DNA of 64,000 nt from contig OX465584.1 of NCBI GenBank assembly GCA_950022655.1, positions 43,692,723-43,756,722 of the forward strand. Reading direction: 5' to 3'. This DNA comes from Alentia gelatinosa (lineage: Eukaryota; Annelida; Polychaeta; Phyllodocida; Polynoidae). The notes beneath the pieces are model-generated. The model was given only the letters and a program-made list of their open reading frames with translations. It was not told the origin of the DNA and ran no database searches. The first letter of the stretch is position 1; every line of letters begins with the position of its first letter. The position numbers were made by a program, and so were the translations under genes. Positions 11,641-23,059 of the stretch are shown here, in pieces.

Positions 11641-12916
11641 AAGAAAACCTTTTAAGCCCTTAGTCTTTCTTTTTTGTCTTACTCTGAGAGAGTTTAAAAC
11701 ATCTATTCATTCATAAATTTCTTTTTATTCATTGACAGTAAAATCTCACACCCTTTGCACACCATCATTGTCACTAACTTGCAAAAGCAAGGAACATAAT
11801 GACAGCCGGGCCATTTTTTGGTTTCCTCAACTTCAGACGATCTTTTTAATTTTTTCTGACAGGAAAAGCCTATGCTGCCAAAACTTTGATCCTTTGGTTT
11901 AAAGGAGAGGGACAAAACGTGATTGTGTCTACAAAACCATAAAGGTATAGTCATGGATATTGCTTGAGTAAATAATTATATCTTAGGGTAATCGTCTCCA
12001 CTTAATTGCCAATTATATCTTCATTGTTATACATTGTCATTGTCTATAAATACAGCACCCGATCCAATTCTGAGAAATCGTTGTAATCAACAATGAAACT
12101 CATTATTATTAAGGAACGGTGGTGTATGACGATAAACATATAGCATTACGTGATTTTCTAGATTGAATCATTGAACATTGCAGATATTTCACCAAACCCT
12201 TTAATTGTTCCAGACTTAAAACTGATTTTTCCTAGAGAACCTCTCGTCCTGTATTAAAGAAGATTCTGATGCTAATGCTTACAGGTTTCTATGTGTTTGG
12301 TGGCGACCATAGAGTAAATTCCTCTGACCTTATATTTATGCTATCTATATTTTATGAGGTGACTGTTAGTTGAGTCAAAGATGCTAAACAATGTAAATAT
12401 GCAGGCTCTTTTTGCACATAATGCCGAGCGGCCTTGAATAGACAAAGACACGACTGGTCTGAGAAAATATAGAACCGTGATCAAGATATACATATTGATG
12501 AGTTTACATAGCATTGCATTATGGGTACAACTCAAAAGCAATGTGGCATCCAGTCAACGTGTGTCATCATATTATTACATTCATGTCTATATGCATAGTG
12601 CTTGTATATTCTGTTTTGTTTATCTAGTGCACTGGACCAGATCCATGCACAAATCACATAACCCATAAAAACTACAAATATATCTGTGAGTCGATAATAA
12701 CTATGGCTATAAGTTTATCACAGGTCTCCACTAGGCTCAAGGGCACAGAGAGTCCTTGGCCATATATGGGCACCTGGCCCTTCACAGTGGGTGTGAGCAT
12801 TCAGTGCTTTTCACCCTGCCAAGGGTCAGGGACAGAGAGCTACAAATAAGGACATGGTATTTCGGACAAGCAACCCTGACATTGTAATGTATTCAGCTTT
12901 GAGGTTTACTTCATAA
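11641..12916. other. Intergenic, no gene recognised
   Basis: AT-rich DNA without supported coding potential. The upstream part of the LINE at 10.7-11.6 kb may extend faintly into 11640-11700, but I cannot confirm a motif there. Confidence 0.4.
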
Positions 12917-13304
12917 GGCCACTCAAAAAAAACAACTTGTTTCTCATCACCGCGCGCATCAGAAAAAACGATTTTAGAAGATTTTTTTTTTTTTTTTTTT
13001 TTTTAAATAGATGAATCTTGATATATTATGAAAGGTATGTGTATTTAGTATCAAATTAAAGCTCCTGATGTCAGGGATGCATTAAATGTATAGCCAGTAA
13101 AAATCTGGAAACCCCTTCGTAAGCAGACACCCCGCGTAAGCAGCTACTTTGGCCCGGATCGGAGGGTGTCCGCTTATGCAGGGTTTTACTGTATGTCTGC
13201 CATCTTTGATATAGCCAAAAAAAAAAAAAAAAAAAAAAAAAAGCGCCCTCGTCATATTTTTCATGGCTTGGTGATGAGAAACAATTTTTTTTTTTTTAGT
13301 GGCC
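12917..13304. mobile_element. PIF/Harbinger-like MITE with TAA target duplication
   Basis: The terminal inverted repeats are GGCCACTC followed by an A-run and CTTGTTTCTCATCACC on the left, and GGTGATGAGAAAC followed by a T-run and AGTGGCC on the right. TAA directly flanks both ends (12914-12916 and 13305-13307). A 3-bp TWA duplication is the established signature of PIF/Harbinger. The 388-bp body has no transposase, contains long T and A homopolymers at about 12980 and 13218, and includes a segment near 13150-13190 ending in CAGGGTTTTACTGTA that may be a nested second repeat. Confidence 0.78.
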
Positions 13305-14153
13305 TAAGCTAGTTGTCACCATTATTCTAGATTCTTTGACCTAAATCGGTGAGAAGTGTATCGTTTGTGGACTCAATAAAGAAGCATGGAGGTACCTCTA
13401 CAGCAGGTCTTATCTGTGAAGGGCTGACACTGCTAAGCAATACTCTACAACCTACCTTACTTCAGCTACAGTATTCCAGTGACAGCTGGTAATAAACCTG
13501 CATCCCGTGGTTGTTTCAATGTGATACATCCATGGATTATTCCAGCTAATTCTTTAGCTGAAGCTAGCAACTCCCCAAAACAACATATAGGACACTGCAC
13601 AACTGTGGGTCAGTGGTGCATTCTGCACATTGATAGGACACTGCATAACTGCTAAACTCTCCTGTGGGTCAGTGAAGCAGTCTACACATTGATAGGACAT
13701 ACTCACAAATACAACATCAATAACAACACACAGTAAGTCAGTAATAAGACTGGCATACTCATAATTATGAGTAAAAAAGCATTCATACAACCAGTAATCC
13801 TCTTTTTGACTGAGCTATATTCTGAGGGCTATAGATTACTATATTTATTCAATCTATGCTAGACAATTAAACATAATGGCTTCCGTAATAGAGGGAAAGA
13901 ATATATGTATTTGACGTAGGAAGGTGTTCTTTGGTTTCAAAGTGCTGCCCAGTAAGCAATATGGGTGCAGCAGCTAAAACAATAAACCAACTGGCTCAAT
14001 GGTAATCTATGAGTAAAACCAATGCACGATCTATGACCAAAAAACCCAGTTCCAGGGTTGTGCCAAGAACATTGGTAGAAATTACCAATTCATACCTGGT
14101 GGAAAAGGAACTGTGACTCTGAGGTACTGCCCCAGTAAAGACATTGTGGCAGA
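13305..14153. other. Intergenic, with a short tandem duplication
   Basis: No gene is recognised. The words GGGTCAGTG, CACATTGATAGGACA and CTGCA recur about 65 bp apart at about 13605-13700, a short diverged tandem duplication. Confidence 0.4.
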
Positions 14154-14446
14154 CATTACCCCAGATCCCAAATGAAACAAGAGGAAAGCCGGAGTGGGCT
14201 TATAAAATTTTATTAAATTTTATATATTTCTTATTGATATTAATAAGTTATACAATGAATATCAATAATAATGAAAAGTGTATAATTGACATATGTATAT
14301 TGTTGTCAATTATGAACAATATATGAGAAGATAATGAAGTTATTATGTAATATTACATAGTTATGGGTAACATGTAATAATAATATAATAAAAATAGCCA
14401 AGAAGCCAATAGTTATAGGGAGAGGTGGGTTGGGTTTGAAAAAAGG
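14154..14446 (-). repeat. 3' non-coding end of element B
   Basis: AT-rich segment of about 293 bp between the recombinase stop and the left boundary. It contains ATTGACATATG and GTCAATTATGA words that are shared with the 62613-63121 derivative. Confidence 0.6.
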
Positions 14447-15482
14447 TCACTTTCTGAAGGAAAGGGACTTGATGAGAGAGTTGTTGACAGATCGAAGGTC
14501 GGAGACCTTGATATAGGCACGATGTGCCTGGGACTTCCACCCTCCATACCTCTGGATGTCAAGTTCAGGAATGCCGGCCTGGAATGCCTGCGTGGCAGCG
14601 GCCTTCCTGAGGCTGTGGAGGGTGAATGTTTTCACGGTCTGGCCTGTGGCCTGCAGAAGGCGATCCCACTCCCTTGTCATCATACGGGAGGTAATGATAG
14701 TCCCATCGGGCAATGTTAGGAAAGGATCCCGTAGAGAAGCCGTAGGGGCCACCCGTAGTAGCTGTCGAATCGTGTGTCGGGGGCAGATCCTGAGGTCGTC
14801 CGCGGCCTCCAGGCGCATAACCTTCTGCTCCCCCACGTGCTGGAGATTCTTGGCGGCTTTTATCGTGATCATCACGTGCTGTTGGCCGACGACCACGTCC
14901 CCTCGTGTTAGGTGCTGTGCCGGATCGAACGCCCGTGCTGACTGCGGCGCCACCTCGCCCTGCCGTAGGGCCGCGTAATATATCAATAGCAGGCCCGCCC
15001 TTACCGCCGTGTGGAGAGGCAATACCGCGAGCTCGTCGAGCACGGCCCGGAAGATGTCCATGGGCACTGGAGGCTTCACGTTTGGTACGTAGTCCTTGTT
15101 CCTTTTCATTCCCTCCAGTGCCCGTCTCACTCGGTGATCCTCTGTCGGGGCCACGTCCCCCCCCCGTCAGTCGCAGATGCGCACGGATGTGCGATAGATG
15201 GTTCGCGACCGTAGCCGGGGAAGGGGCGTGGTCGGCCACGTACTCCATGTAGCTCGTGATGAGGCTCACGGTCGGTGCCCTGGGGTCGATCTCCATCCTC
15301 CTGCAGAACGCCAGGTAGGTGCCCACTGCGGATCGCTGGTTGGCGAGCGTGCCTGGGGCACGCGCCTCTGATTGTCGGGCAGATGCCTTCGCCTGGAGTG
15401 AAAGAAGCGCCGGATCTGCAGAAGAGACGGAGTATCGGTACAAAGGAGGCATGTGTACAAGGCACGATGGGACAGAGTTCAT
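14447..15482 (-). pseudogene. Tyrosine recombinase of element B, frame broken at a homopolymer
   Basis: The N-terminal DNA-binding part reads in the frame from 15482 (for example TLANQRSAVGTYLAFCRR). The catalytic part reads in another frame (15154-14447, 235 residues). The switch falls at the C-run near 15158-15166 on the plus strand (a G-run in the gene), a typical site for a one-base slip. Catalytic residues in the second part are Arg64 (YYAALRQGE), His180 and Arg183 (LHSLRKAAA), Trp206 (GGWKSQ) and Tyr214 (HRAYI). The expected role is integration of the circular cDNA. A sequencing or assembly slip at the homopolymer cannot be excluded. Confidence 0.83.
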
Positions 15483-17579
15483 GGAGACGAGTGAGGGACG
15501 TCGCTTTATCGTAATCAGTTGCTGAAAGGTGGGCCCTGCTCAAGGCATCTGCGATCACGTTTTGAACCCCGGGGATGTGGGTGAAGACCAACTCCACCTG
15601 TAGGCGTGCTTCCACCATCCATGCCTGGCGGGCACACTCCGCCAGGACCCGGTTTCGGGCACGCCCACTGTTGAGCGTCTGCACAGTCCCGAGGTTATCG
15701 CAGAATACCTCGATCCGTGATCCACGGTCCTCGTCCGTGATGAAGGTGTGGAGTGCATATATGGTGTTCAGAGCCTCGAGCTCTGAGATGCACTCCACGG
15801 GGTCGAGGACAGGGCACACCTGGCCGGAATAGGAGAAGCGGCCGTCAGTGCCTCCTACGCCCGAGAGGCAGGCATCGACAGTGATGCGCCTCGTCGGCGG
15901 GCCCCGGGGGATTAGCGCGCGCCCATTCCAACCATCCGCGAATTTCACAAACCAGTCGAGGTCCTGCCGCATCTCGGAATTGATGTTAAGGTAGAACCCC
16001 GTCATTCCTCGCAGGGCCTCGAGTAACTTTGAGACGAAAGCACGTGCCGGCCGAATGCACCTCGCGACGTGCAGTATCCGTCCCAGCACTGACTGCAGCT
16101 GTCGCTTCGTGAGGGTGCGGCGTTTTGCGACGGCTGACACGTGAGCACGTATCTCCTCCAACTTGGCCGTAGGGATGGAGAGGCTCATCCTACGGGCGTC
16201 GATCTCAATCCCCAGCCACGTGACGATTTGACTAGGTACCTGAGCTTTGTCGCGTGCCTCGGGGAGGCCCAGCTCGACGAACAGGTCACGTGCAATCTGG
16301 AAGTCTACGGCCGCCTTACCTCGGTCCTCGGAGAGGATAATAAGATCGTCGAGGTACATCGCGGCCGTGACTCCTTTCGACCCGAGGATCCCGACTATGG
16401 CCTCAGCCACACACTGCATGTGGTACGAGGAGGCACGGGCACCGAACGGCATGGCGGTATCACAGTAATGCCCGCCCTCCCACGTGAAACACAGCAGGGC
16501 CAATCGAGGGGATCGCACCTGAAGTTCTTGTAGGCACGCGACACGTTGATGGATGACATATAAGACGAGTTGCCCGCCCTCACGAGTTTTGACACGAACT
16601 CGTCCACCGTTGGGAGGCCGTGATCTCGTTCCAATCCGTAGACAGAGTTCTTAATCACGAACGAGTTCACGCTGCGCCCCCGCAGGAAAGTCATATCCGT
16701 GATGATGCGCCTGTCGTCGGTCCCCCGCTTTTCCCGTGTCATGAGAGGCGACACGTGACACCACGGGGAGAAGGGCGGTTCCTCGAACGGTCCCATCATG
16801 TTAGAGAAGGTGGCCTCCTTCGCCAGGAACTTCTCTACCTGCTCCGGGTATCCGGTCGCACTGGGGTGGTTGGCCACGCCCCTCGTGTTGGTCTCGGGCC
16901 CGAGGTATCCTAGGGGGAAGCCGTAGTAGAGGAACCCCAGGAGCTCCTCCGAGCCTGCCACGCTCCCTAGATACTTGTCCCAGGCCGGTAAGTGTAAGTC
17001 GGAGGGGACCTGAATCCTTGCGCCGAGGGCGTTGGGTAGCCCCGTCTCCCTCACGGCCCGGTATATCTCGGCATGGGTGCCGGACCCTACAGCTGTGAAG
17101 TCCGGCCATGTCGCCCAGCGGTGGTCCCGGAAGGCGAGCGGGTCGGTCCGGACACCCTCCCGATGAATTCCGGTCTCGCACACTTCCTTTAGTGCCGCGA
17201 AATCCGGAGTGTTACTATCCTCGCGGCCGGCCGGCGCAGTAACACTAACACCGGCCATGCTGCAAGACATGGGTGGGGCGGGGAAAGCGTCGATCCTCTC
17301 CTGCGGGAGTGTATTCCCCGTCCCTTTGTTGTTGTTTACCCCGATTCCCCGGCCACGTGCCGGGGGAGTCACGTGGGGCATGACGTCACGTGTGGGGGCC
17401 GGCTTCGTTACATCACACACCGGGCCGCCGGCCCCCCTCTCATCCTGGTTTCGCGCCTCGCTTAGTCGCGGGGCGCGGCCTGTCCGTTTTTTTAAATCGG
17501 CTGGGGGTGTTGAAGGACACTCCGGGGTGCCGCCGGCTTTGTAGTGGGTTGGAGTTGATACCCCGCCTGTGGTACCCAC
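15300..17579 (-). pseudogene. Reverse transcriptase-RNase H of element B, frameshifted and with altered catalytic residue
   Basis: The N-terminal frame (17579-16395) contains the DIRS-type lead-in and finger region (RRIITDMTFLRGRSVNSF). It ends its homology at about 16497, where RT similarity moves to the frame starting upstream of 16518. The second frame holds WEGGHYCDTAMPFGARASS, MYLDDLIIL (catalytic Asp pair at 57-58) and an RNase H domain (TVDACLSGVGG, then SELEAL, VFCDN and VIADALSRAH). Motif A reads INVSRAY, where the family has Asp in place of this Asn (residue 345 of the first frame), so the first catalytic carboxylate is lost. Together with the frame break this indicates a dead enzyme. 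The 3' end overlaps the recombinase frame. Confidence 0.83.
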
Positions 17580-18682
17580 CGTGGTGTCGGTACAGGGGGA
17601 GCCGCCGTGTTGTCATAGCCGTGACCGTACGTCAGCTTGCGGTTGCAGGCGTGCACCGAGTGACCGCACTTCCTGCCGACCGAGTCACAGAAGGTGCACA
17701 CGTGCAACCACCGGATGCCCCCCTCTGTGTGGTAGTTACGGTGGCGGCACCCCCTCTCGCTATTGAAGTCCCGGCAAGGGGCCTCAGATCCCCGAGCGCG
17801 TCCGGTCTCCGTGTTGTTACTGGGGTTAGAGGTGTTAGTCGAGGTCATCGCGAGCCGGACGCGCTCCTCCTGTATCCGGCCGTGGTCAGACCACTGCATC
17901 CTGCCGGCCTCCACCTGGTCAAATACGTAATTCGACCAACGTCTCACCGCGGCCCACGGCCGTGCCTGGGCATCGACCGTAACCTGGTGGAGGTGCCGGA
18001 ACATGTCTGCCCTGTCCTCGGGGAGGAAGGCGCGTTCATCACTTAACAGGGCCACAAAGCAACTGATTTACTCAAGCGGCCCGAGGCCCGACCGTAAATC
18101 CAGCTTCTGGTGAAGCGTGTAGACTCCGTCCCTGTCCATAAACATGTAAGGCTTGGCGGTCGGCCTGCAGGCATTAAGGTCTGATAGTAACGAGTTCTTA
18201 CCCGTGGTCCTGTCGTGACGCATGGCCTCACGGCCAAACTCCCGTTGAAGGTGATCCTCCGACATGTACGTTTCTCTCAGCTCACGTGGTGGAGGCAGCA
18301 GTCGTTCCGTTTGTTCTTGGGCCCAGTCCCGTGTCCGGTCGGCCGCTGACGACGCCCGTGAGCCGCCCCTCCGCGATGCCGGCCGAGAGATCTGCATGAT
18401 GGCGTCCATCATGCCGTCCATCTGTCGGGACATCTTTGAGACGTCGGATTTGACTCCGTTAACGTCCGTTTTCACTTCATTCACGTCCGTCCGCACGCCC
18501 GTTAGGTTGGTCTCTAGGGCAGTGACCGGTGAGGCCCGGGAACAACCGCTGGCGCTCGTCCCCTGCTGGGAGACCGAGTCCACGTGGTCGCTCTCCGCAG
18601 CCGTTTCTTGCTGCCGTAGGGTCACCTCGGAGTCCGTCTCCTTTGCCGCGGATGCAGCCGCCATCCCGCTTCTGGTCAACAT
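17492..18682 (-). pseudogene. Gag-like protein of element B, interrupted by an in-frame stop
   Basis: Two frames in the same phase, 18682-18068 (204 residues) and 18067-17492, are separated only by TAA at 18070-18068, so they read as one protein of about 395 residues with a premature stop. The first part has heptad-like repeats (TDVNEVKTDVNGVKSDV) suggesting a coiled coil for multimerisation. The second part ends in a Cys/His cluster (CRDFNSERGCRHRNYH, then CTFCDSVGRKCGH), the same two-part layout as in the two Ngaro-type elements. The second part has no nearby ATG; the frame opens at GTG 18055. It is probably nucleocapsid-like. Its 3' end overlaps the RT frame in another phase. Confidence 0.7.
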
Positions 18683-18974
18683 AGTTCACCGTAAATATTT
18701 CAAACTCTGTCTTGGTATGCCTGTACACGGTCGCCGATATTCAGGGGAATATGGAGACCGGAGGTACGACAGGCGGAATAGCCAAGAGAGAAGAAAAAGT
18801 ACGTGTGTAGGGTATGAGACCTGAAGAGGAAATAAGGGAGAGTACAGTGTCGACCACGCGCACTTTGATGTTTAGTGCGGCCGACAGTACAGAGGGGGCG
18901 CAGGGGTGCGCGAGTACAGAGGTGTTTCACCAGGGGGGGCAATGACCACCCCTGACCATAGGCCATGGGCAACC
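18683..18974 (-). repeat. 5' non-coding terminal region of element B
   Basis: 292-bp segment ending in GCAATGACCACCCCTGACC and GGCCATGGGC. The same run occurs at the right end of the 62613-63121 derivative, which fixes the boundary. Confidence 0.7.
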
Positions 18975-21900
18975 CATGCTGACCAAGGGTCTTAAGAAGG
19001 ATCTGTTCCATAAGATCAGACCCACGTCTGGATTGTGGAAAACTGAACTTTGACATTTAAGATTGTCTGTAAATCCAGTTTGCCAAAGGACATTCTATTT
19101 TGTAGATCTGATGTGTAAAGCAGTTTCCTTAGTTTTAAAGTTATTTTTAAATGTGTAGTATCAAGTCATAGCAAGGTGCCAGTAAGCATGAACTACTAAG
19201 TCATTTTAAGGTGTTAGTTGACTGGAAATTTTATTTCGAGTCAGAAAAAAACAAGTTATTGTCATTTGGCCTTAAACATGATTATCAAGTGAGAAGGAGT
19301 GTTGAAATTAAACACTTTCACGTTTTTATTCGGTTTTAATACATATTGATCTAACCAAAACCAAGTGTAAGTCCATTAACTGGACAATGTGGATGCTTAG
19401 AAACATGAGAAACTGTACACTGTTGAAAATAGGCGATACTTACAGGAATTCTTCAGTATAATAAAAAAAAAACCTTTAAAAGAAGTTACAGAATCTCGGT
19501 ATAATAAGGCATGACAAAAAGTGAATATGCTGCCATTGCATAAGGGCAAATTTGTGAATAGTCCTGTTACCATGAAATGGTGATATTGCCAATTGACGGC
19601 CAACATAATTACTGCACGGATATTATATTTACAGACTATACTTGCATGAAGCTATATCTGGGTGATTAAGAAGACTATCAACTAATTGAAGTTATTTCTT
19701 GTCTTTTTTTTACTTGTTTTACAATTTTATTAGGGTTTCCTAAAGAAATGTCAGGAGCAGTAATGTTGATGGAAAGAAAGCAAATGGAAATGGTACTGCA
19801 ATTCAAAAACCCAATAAGAAAAAGTAATATATGTTGATAATTGTTGATATTACATCAAAGCACACCTGGTATTAAACACATATATTATATCCATGTTTTA
19901 TTTTGCAATTGATACATGCATACAATCGTTTCGTATAATATATCATAGTCTTTTAGAAATCCCATAACCCTTAGAGAATCACAGAAACAACTGAAGAACT
20001 TCCATCTGTGATGGTCCCACCATATCTACAATGTGGCTGTCGGATGTATAGGTTTATTTGATGACATCCTTTATTATCCACCTAAAATACCCCATTATTT
20101 CAAGCAGCAAAAATAACCTGTATTCACCTCTTTCACATAAGCGTGGCGCGTCGGTCGCCGTAAGAACGGGTTGCGCTGGTATTATATAACCGCGCACCAC
20201 TCGCCGAAAACCAGCGTCGCTGTGCTCATCGAAAACGAGGCGTGCGACCTGGTGTGGCTTCACTGTGTAGTGGGTGCCATGCATAAAGACTTAAATTCAC
20301 AGTCACAGTCCGTTTTTTTCACAGGTTGCCTTTCTATGACACCTCCTGAGGCATAACACCTGAGTGGAGAGTCTTGACATCCGGAACAAGGTGTGAAAAC
20401 ACTGGACTCTGCCATTATAGCTGCTATTCTCAGGAGCGGAGCCTACGTCACACGCCTAACAACCACCCGCAAAGGGTCATAATAAATGGCTGTCACCCGG
20501 CCGCACTTGTATTATCGCCCAAAAGATTGTCAATGGTTTCAGTTTTTGCTTTGAATAAACATGTGTTTTCAAGAATTCAGAGTGATATTTACAAACTATT
20601 GAAGTATTGATATCTAGCATTGAGGAAAAGTATTTGAATAACAATTTCAAACTGCTTGTGGTATCTTTAGAGAAGATTTTGATACTGGGATTGGCAGACT
20701 CTGCGATTCACATATTCGGCCGTTTTTGCTATAATTGGTCCAACTATTGTGCTCCATATCTAAACTATTATTAGGCCGATGTTTATACTTTAGACACTGA
20801 TGCAATGCTCGAAATCTGTAGACTTCAAATATATATATTTTTTGAGTTAAGCATCCAATTCAGAAATGCATATGGTCTTGAATGTGATGCTGTCTACTGG
20901 ATTACTTGCACACTTATCATTTGACAATAGCCACTTTAATTCTCCATTTTCATACACTGAAATTGAATGAAAGTCCAACAAGAATAGGAATATTTTTGGG
21001 AATATCTGTGGGAATGTTTTCATGGATATTTTCAAAATGTTTTGGGCAACAATTATGAGTTTCACTGGTTCCTTTTACAAATCTATTTGTAAGTGTGTGC
21101 ATATGTGTACTTTTTGATAATAACACATACATACATTGTTATTATCTATTGGTTGTTGCAGCAATGGCTTGACAATGTAGTAGTCAATATATTTATCAAT
21201 AATAATACAGGGATGCAAGTCTGCCAAGAATTGACAGGTTTCTCATCCATAACACAGGTATATCATATATATCCCAACAGATAGACTCAAGTCTCAGCTT
21301 TCTAACAATGTATTGATTATAAAAATCGGCGATTATTCATGGCGTGAGACCGATTTCCATCTTTCAAGTTAGAAAAGCACAAGCAAATAATTACCTCTAA
21401 TTCAAATTTAGTCAATAAGATAACCTACCAGTTGTATTCTATGGGGCACTATCTCCTATCCTTTATGAATGCTCCATTAAATTGAACTAGATACATGAAT
21501 TGTGATTTTAACCATATTAAATGTTCAGCCAGCCCACCCATAATCATAGCCCAATGTTTATTTTTATATCTATTTCTTATATAAATGATAGATAATTCTT
21601 ATATAAATAACATGCATTTCCTATCAGGAATTTTGATAATCAATGATATGGGTAAGGATGCTGATATTCCCTTGCCAATATCATACATTTATATTCTTTT
21701 TCATCTGTCATAATGTTATATTACACCAAGAAATATCTATCACAGCCTGGCAACATAGGTATCATTTTAATCGTCTTGAAGTATCTAAGAAGATGGGATG
21801 GTTATTTCTATTGGTCATCGTGATAGATTTTTCATAAAATCACTGTGAAGGTAGGAAGGTAACATGTTTTATTTTTTGCTTGATAAATTCTAAAGTTCAA

Positions 21901-22219
21901 GCTATCAAGGGAAGGCTTAGCCAAGAAATAGGTTTATGATATGTATATCAACAAATAGACCAGAGTCCTAGCTTTCTAACATTGATTTATCTATGGATAT
22001 CAGCCTATTATTCACAATGCAAGAGCAATTTCCATTTTCCGAGTTAGAAAAAACAGTTTTTTCTATGCTAAACGCTCAGGAGTAAGGTGGCACGCCTCGT
22101 TTTCGTGTGACCTACATAGGCGGCCATTACAAGATGGCGCCAGTGTGAAGAGTGTCTATACTTATCGTTTCATATTGTTTTATGAAATGCCTTGATATGA
22201 GCATCAGGCATACCCATGT
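18975..22219. other. Intergenic, AT-rich, with small repeats and one CpG-dense patch
   Basis: No gene is recognised. About 20140-20270 is strikingly CpG-dense and includes TTATATAA flanked by GCGC. A word in it, GCACGCCTCGTTTTCG (minus strand), recurs at about 22090, so it is more likely part of a dispersed repeat than a promoter. A block of about 130 bp at 21255-21385 (CTTTCTAACA, then CCGATTTCCATCTTTC) recurs in the same orientation at about 21945-22055. Confidence 0.4.
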
Positions 22220-22628
22220 TAATGGTATACGGTGAATTCGATACCGTGCAAGTTCGGTACTGGTGAATTCGTTACCGCCACGGTCCCGGGTAGGGTAGGG
22301 TTAGGGATAGGTTAGGGATAGGATTAGGGTCAGGGTTAGGTATAGGGTTAGGGGTTAGGGATAGGTATAGGGTAATGCAGGGTTAGGGTAAGGGTTCGGG
22401 GTAAGACAGGGTTGGCCCACTGTGTGGCCAGCAGGGAAAGCGGGTGGCCAGCCGGGACCACGGGTGGCCAGCCGGGACCATGTGTGGTTGGCCGGGACAA
22501 CAGTTGGCCGGCCAGGACCCCGGGTGGTATGGAATTCATCCGTTTCGAGGACCGAAACTCTCGTAGTAGCAAACTCACCACCGGACCGAAATGGTCTAAG
22601 GTATAGAATTCACTGGTATCCATTTTAA
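22220..22628. mobile_element. Small TIR element carrying telomere-like and GC-rich tandem repeats
   Basis: The left end, TAATGGTATACGGTGAATTC, is matched in inverted form on the right by TAAAATGGATACCAGTGAATTC (read on the minus strand). Between the ends, about 22285-22405 is a run of TTAGGG/TAGGGA variants (GGGTTAGGGATAGG), and about 22415-22530 holds roughly four copies of a 25-bp GGTGGCCAGCCGGGACCAC unit. No protein is encoded. It is either a MITE that captured or generated interstitial telomere-like repeats, or a repeat cluster whose inverted ends are incidental. Confidence 0.55.
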
Positions 22629-22846
22629 TAACAATACCAGGCAGTCGCCCCTGTCCAACTAATTGTCAGGAATCAAACCGAAAACAATTCAGAACATTGT
22701 TACTTATAGTTGTATAAAATGTTTTCTTATCATTTAAAGAGACAACATTGGCATATTTTCTCAAGCAATCTTGCCCTGTCTGTGACCCTTTTCATAAGGT
22801 AAACCCTAAGTAGATTTATGGAATAGCATGATGATCTAAATTATCA

Positions 22847-22852
22847 TTTAAT
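22847..22852 (-). terminator. Possible poly(A) signal (ATTAAA) of the TRP-like gene
   Basis: ATTAAA on the minus strand lies about 208 nt beyond the stop codon of the channel gene. It is a common variant of AATAAA; no canonical AATAAA was noticed between it and the stop. The evidence is positional only. Confidence 0.3.
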
Positions 22853-23059
22853 TTCCACGCTATATGACTGGTAAGTTAGTTGATTAATCAGAATAAACGA
22901 TTATGTTCAATATCAGCGCGTTATTCTCACGATAGGAACAATTAAATGCAATTGCTCTCAAACCATAACAATCCCATCAATGCCATGCAGTCTTTTCAAT
23001 CCCCTTAGATAATGTGACTCGTGTTAAGTAAAGGGAAAAGTTTACATGGCTTATCATGT

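Larger units (their letters stand above)
14154..18974 (-). mobile_element. DIRS-type tyrosine-recombinase retrotransposon (element B), inactivated
   Basis: On the minus strand the element encodes a gag-like protein, RT-RNaseH and a tyrosine recombinase, and is clearly more GC-rich than its surroundings. The ends are inverted rather than split-direct. The left end, CATTACCCCAGATCCCAAATG, resembles the reverse complement of the right end, CATTGCCCCCCCTGG, and both lead into TGAAACA. The right end carries about 30 bp more outside this match, as is known for DIRS-1. The boundaries were set by comparison with the 509-bp relative at 62613-63121, which has the same two ends. I did not find a clear internal complementary region. 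The copy carries a stop in gag, an Asn at an RT catalytic position, and frame breaks in RT and YR. Confidence 0.85.

Noticed and set aside
14556..18824. Plus-strand frames of 65-218 codons across the DIRS-type element
   Set aside because: They are antisense or shifted shadows of the GC-rich gag, RT and recombinase genes on the minus strand.
20054..20284. 76-codon minus-strand frame in the CpG-dense patch as an exon
   Set aside because: No acceptor/donor pair fits well, and part of the sequence recurs at about 22090, favouring a repeat.
22285..22405. Possible chromosome end (telomere)
   Set aside because: The TTAGGG-like run is short, degenerate, internal and enclosed by a small element with ordinary sequence on both sides.
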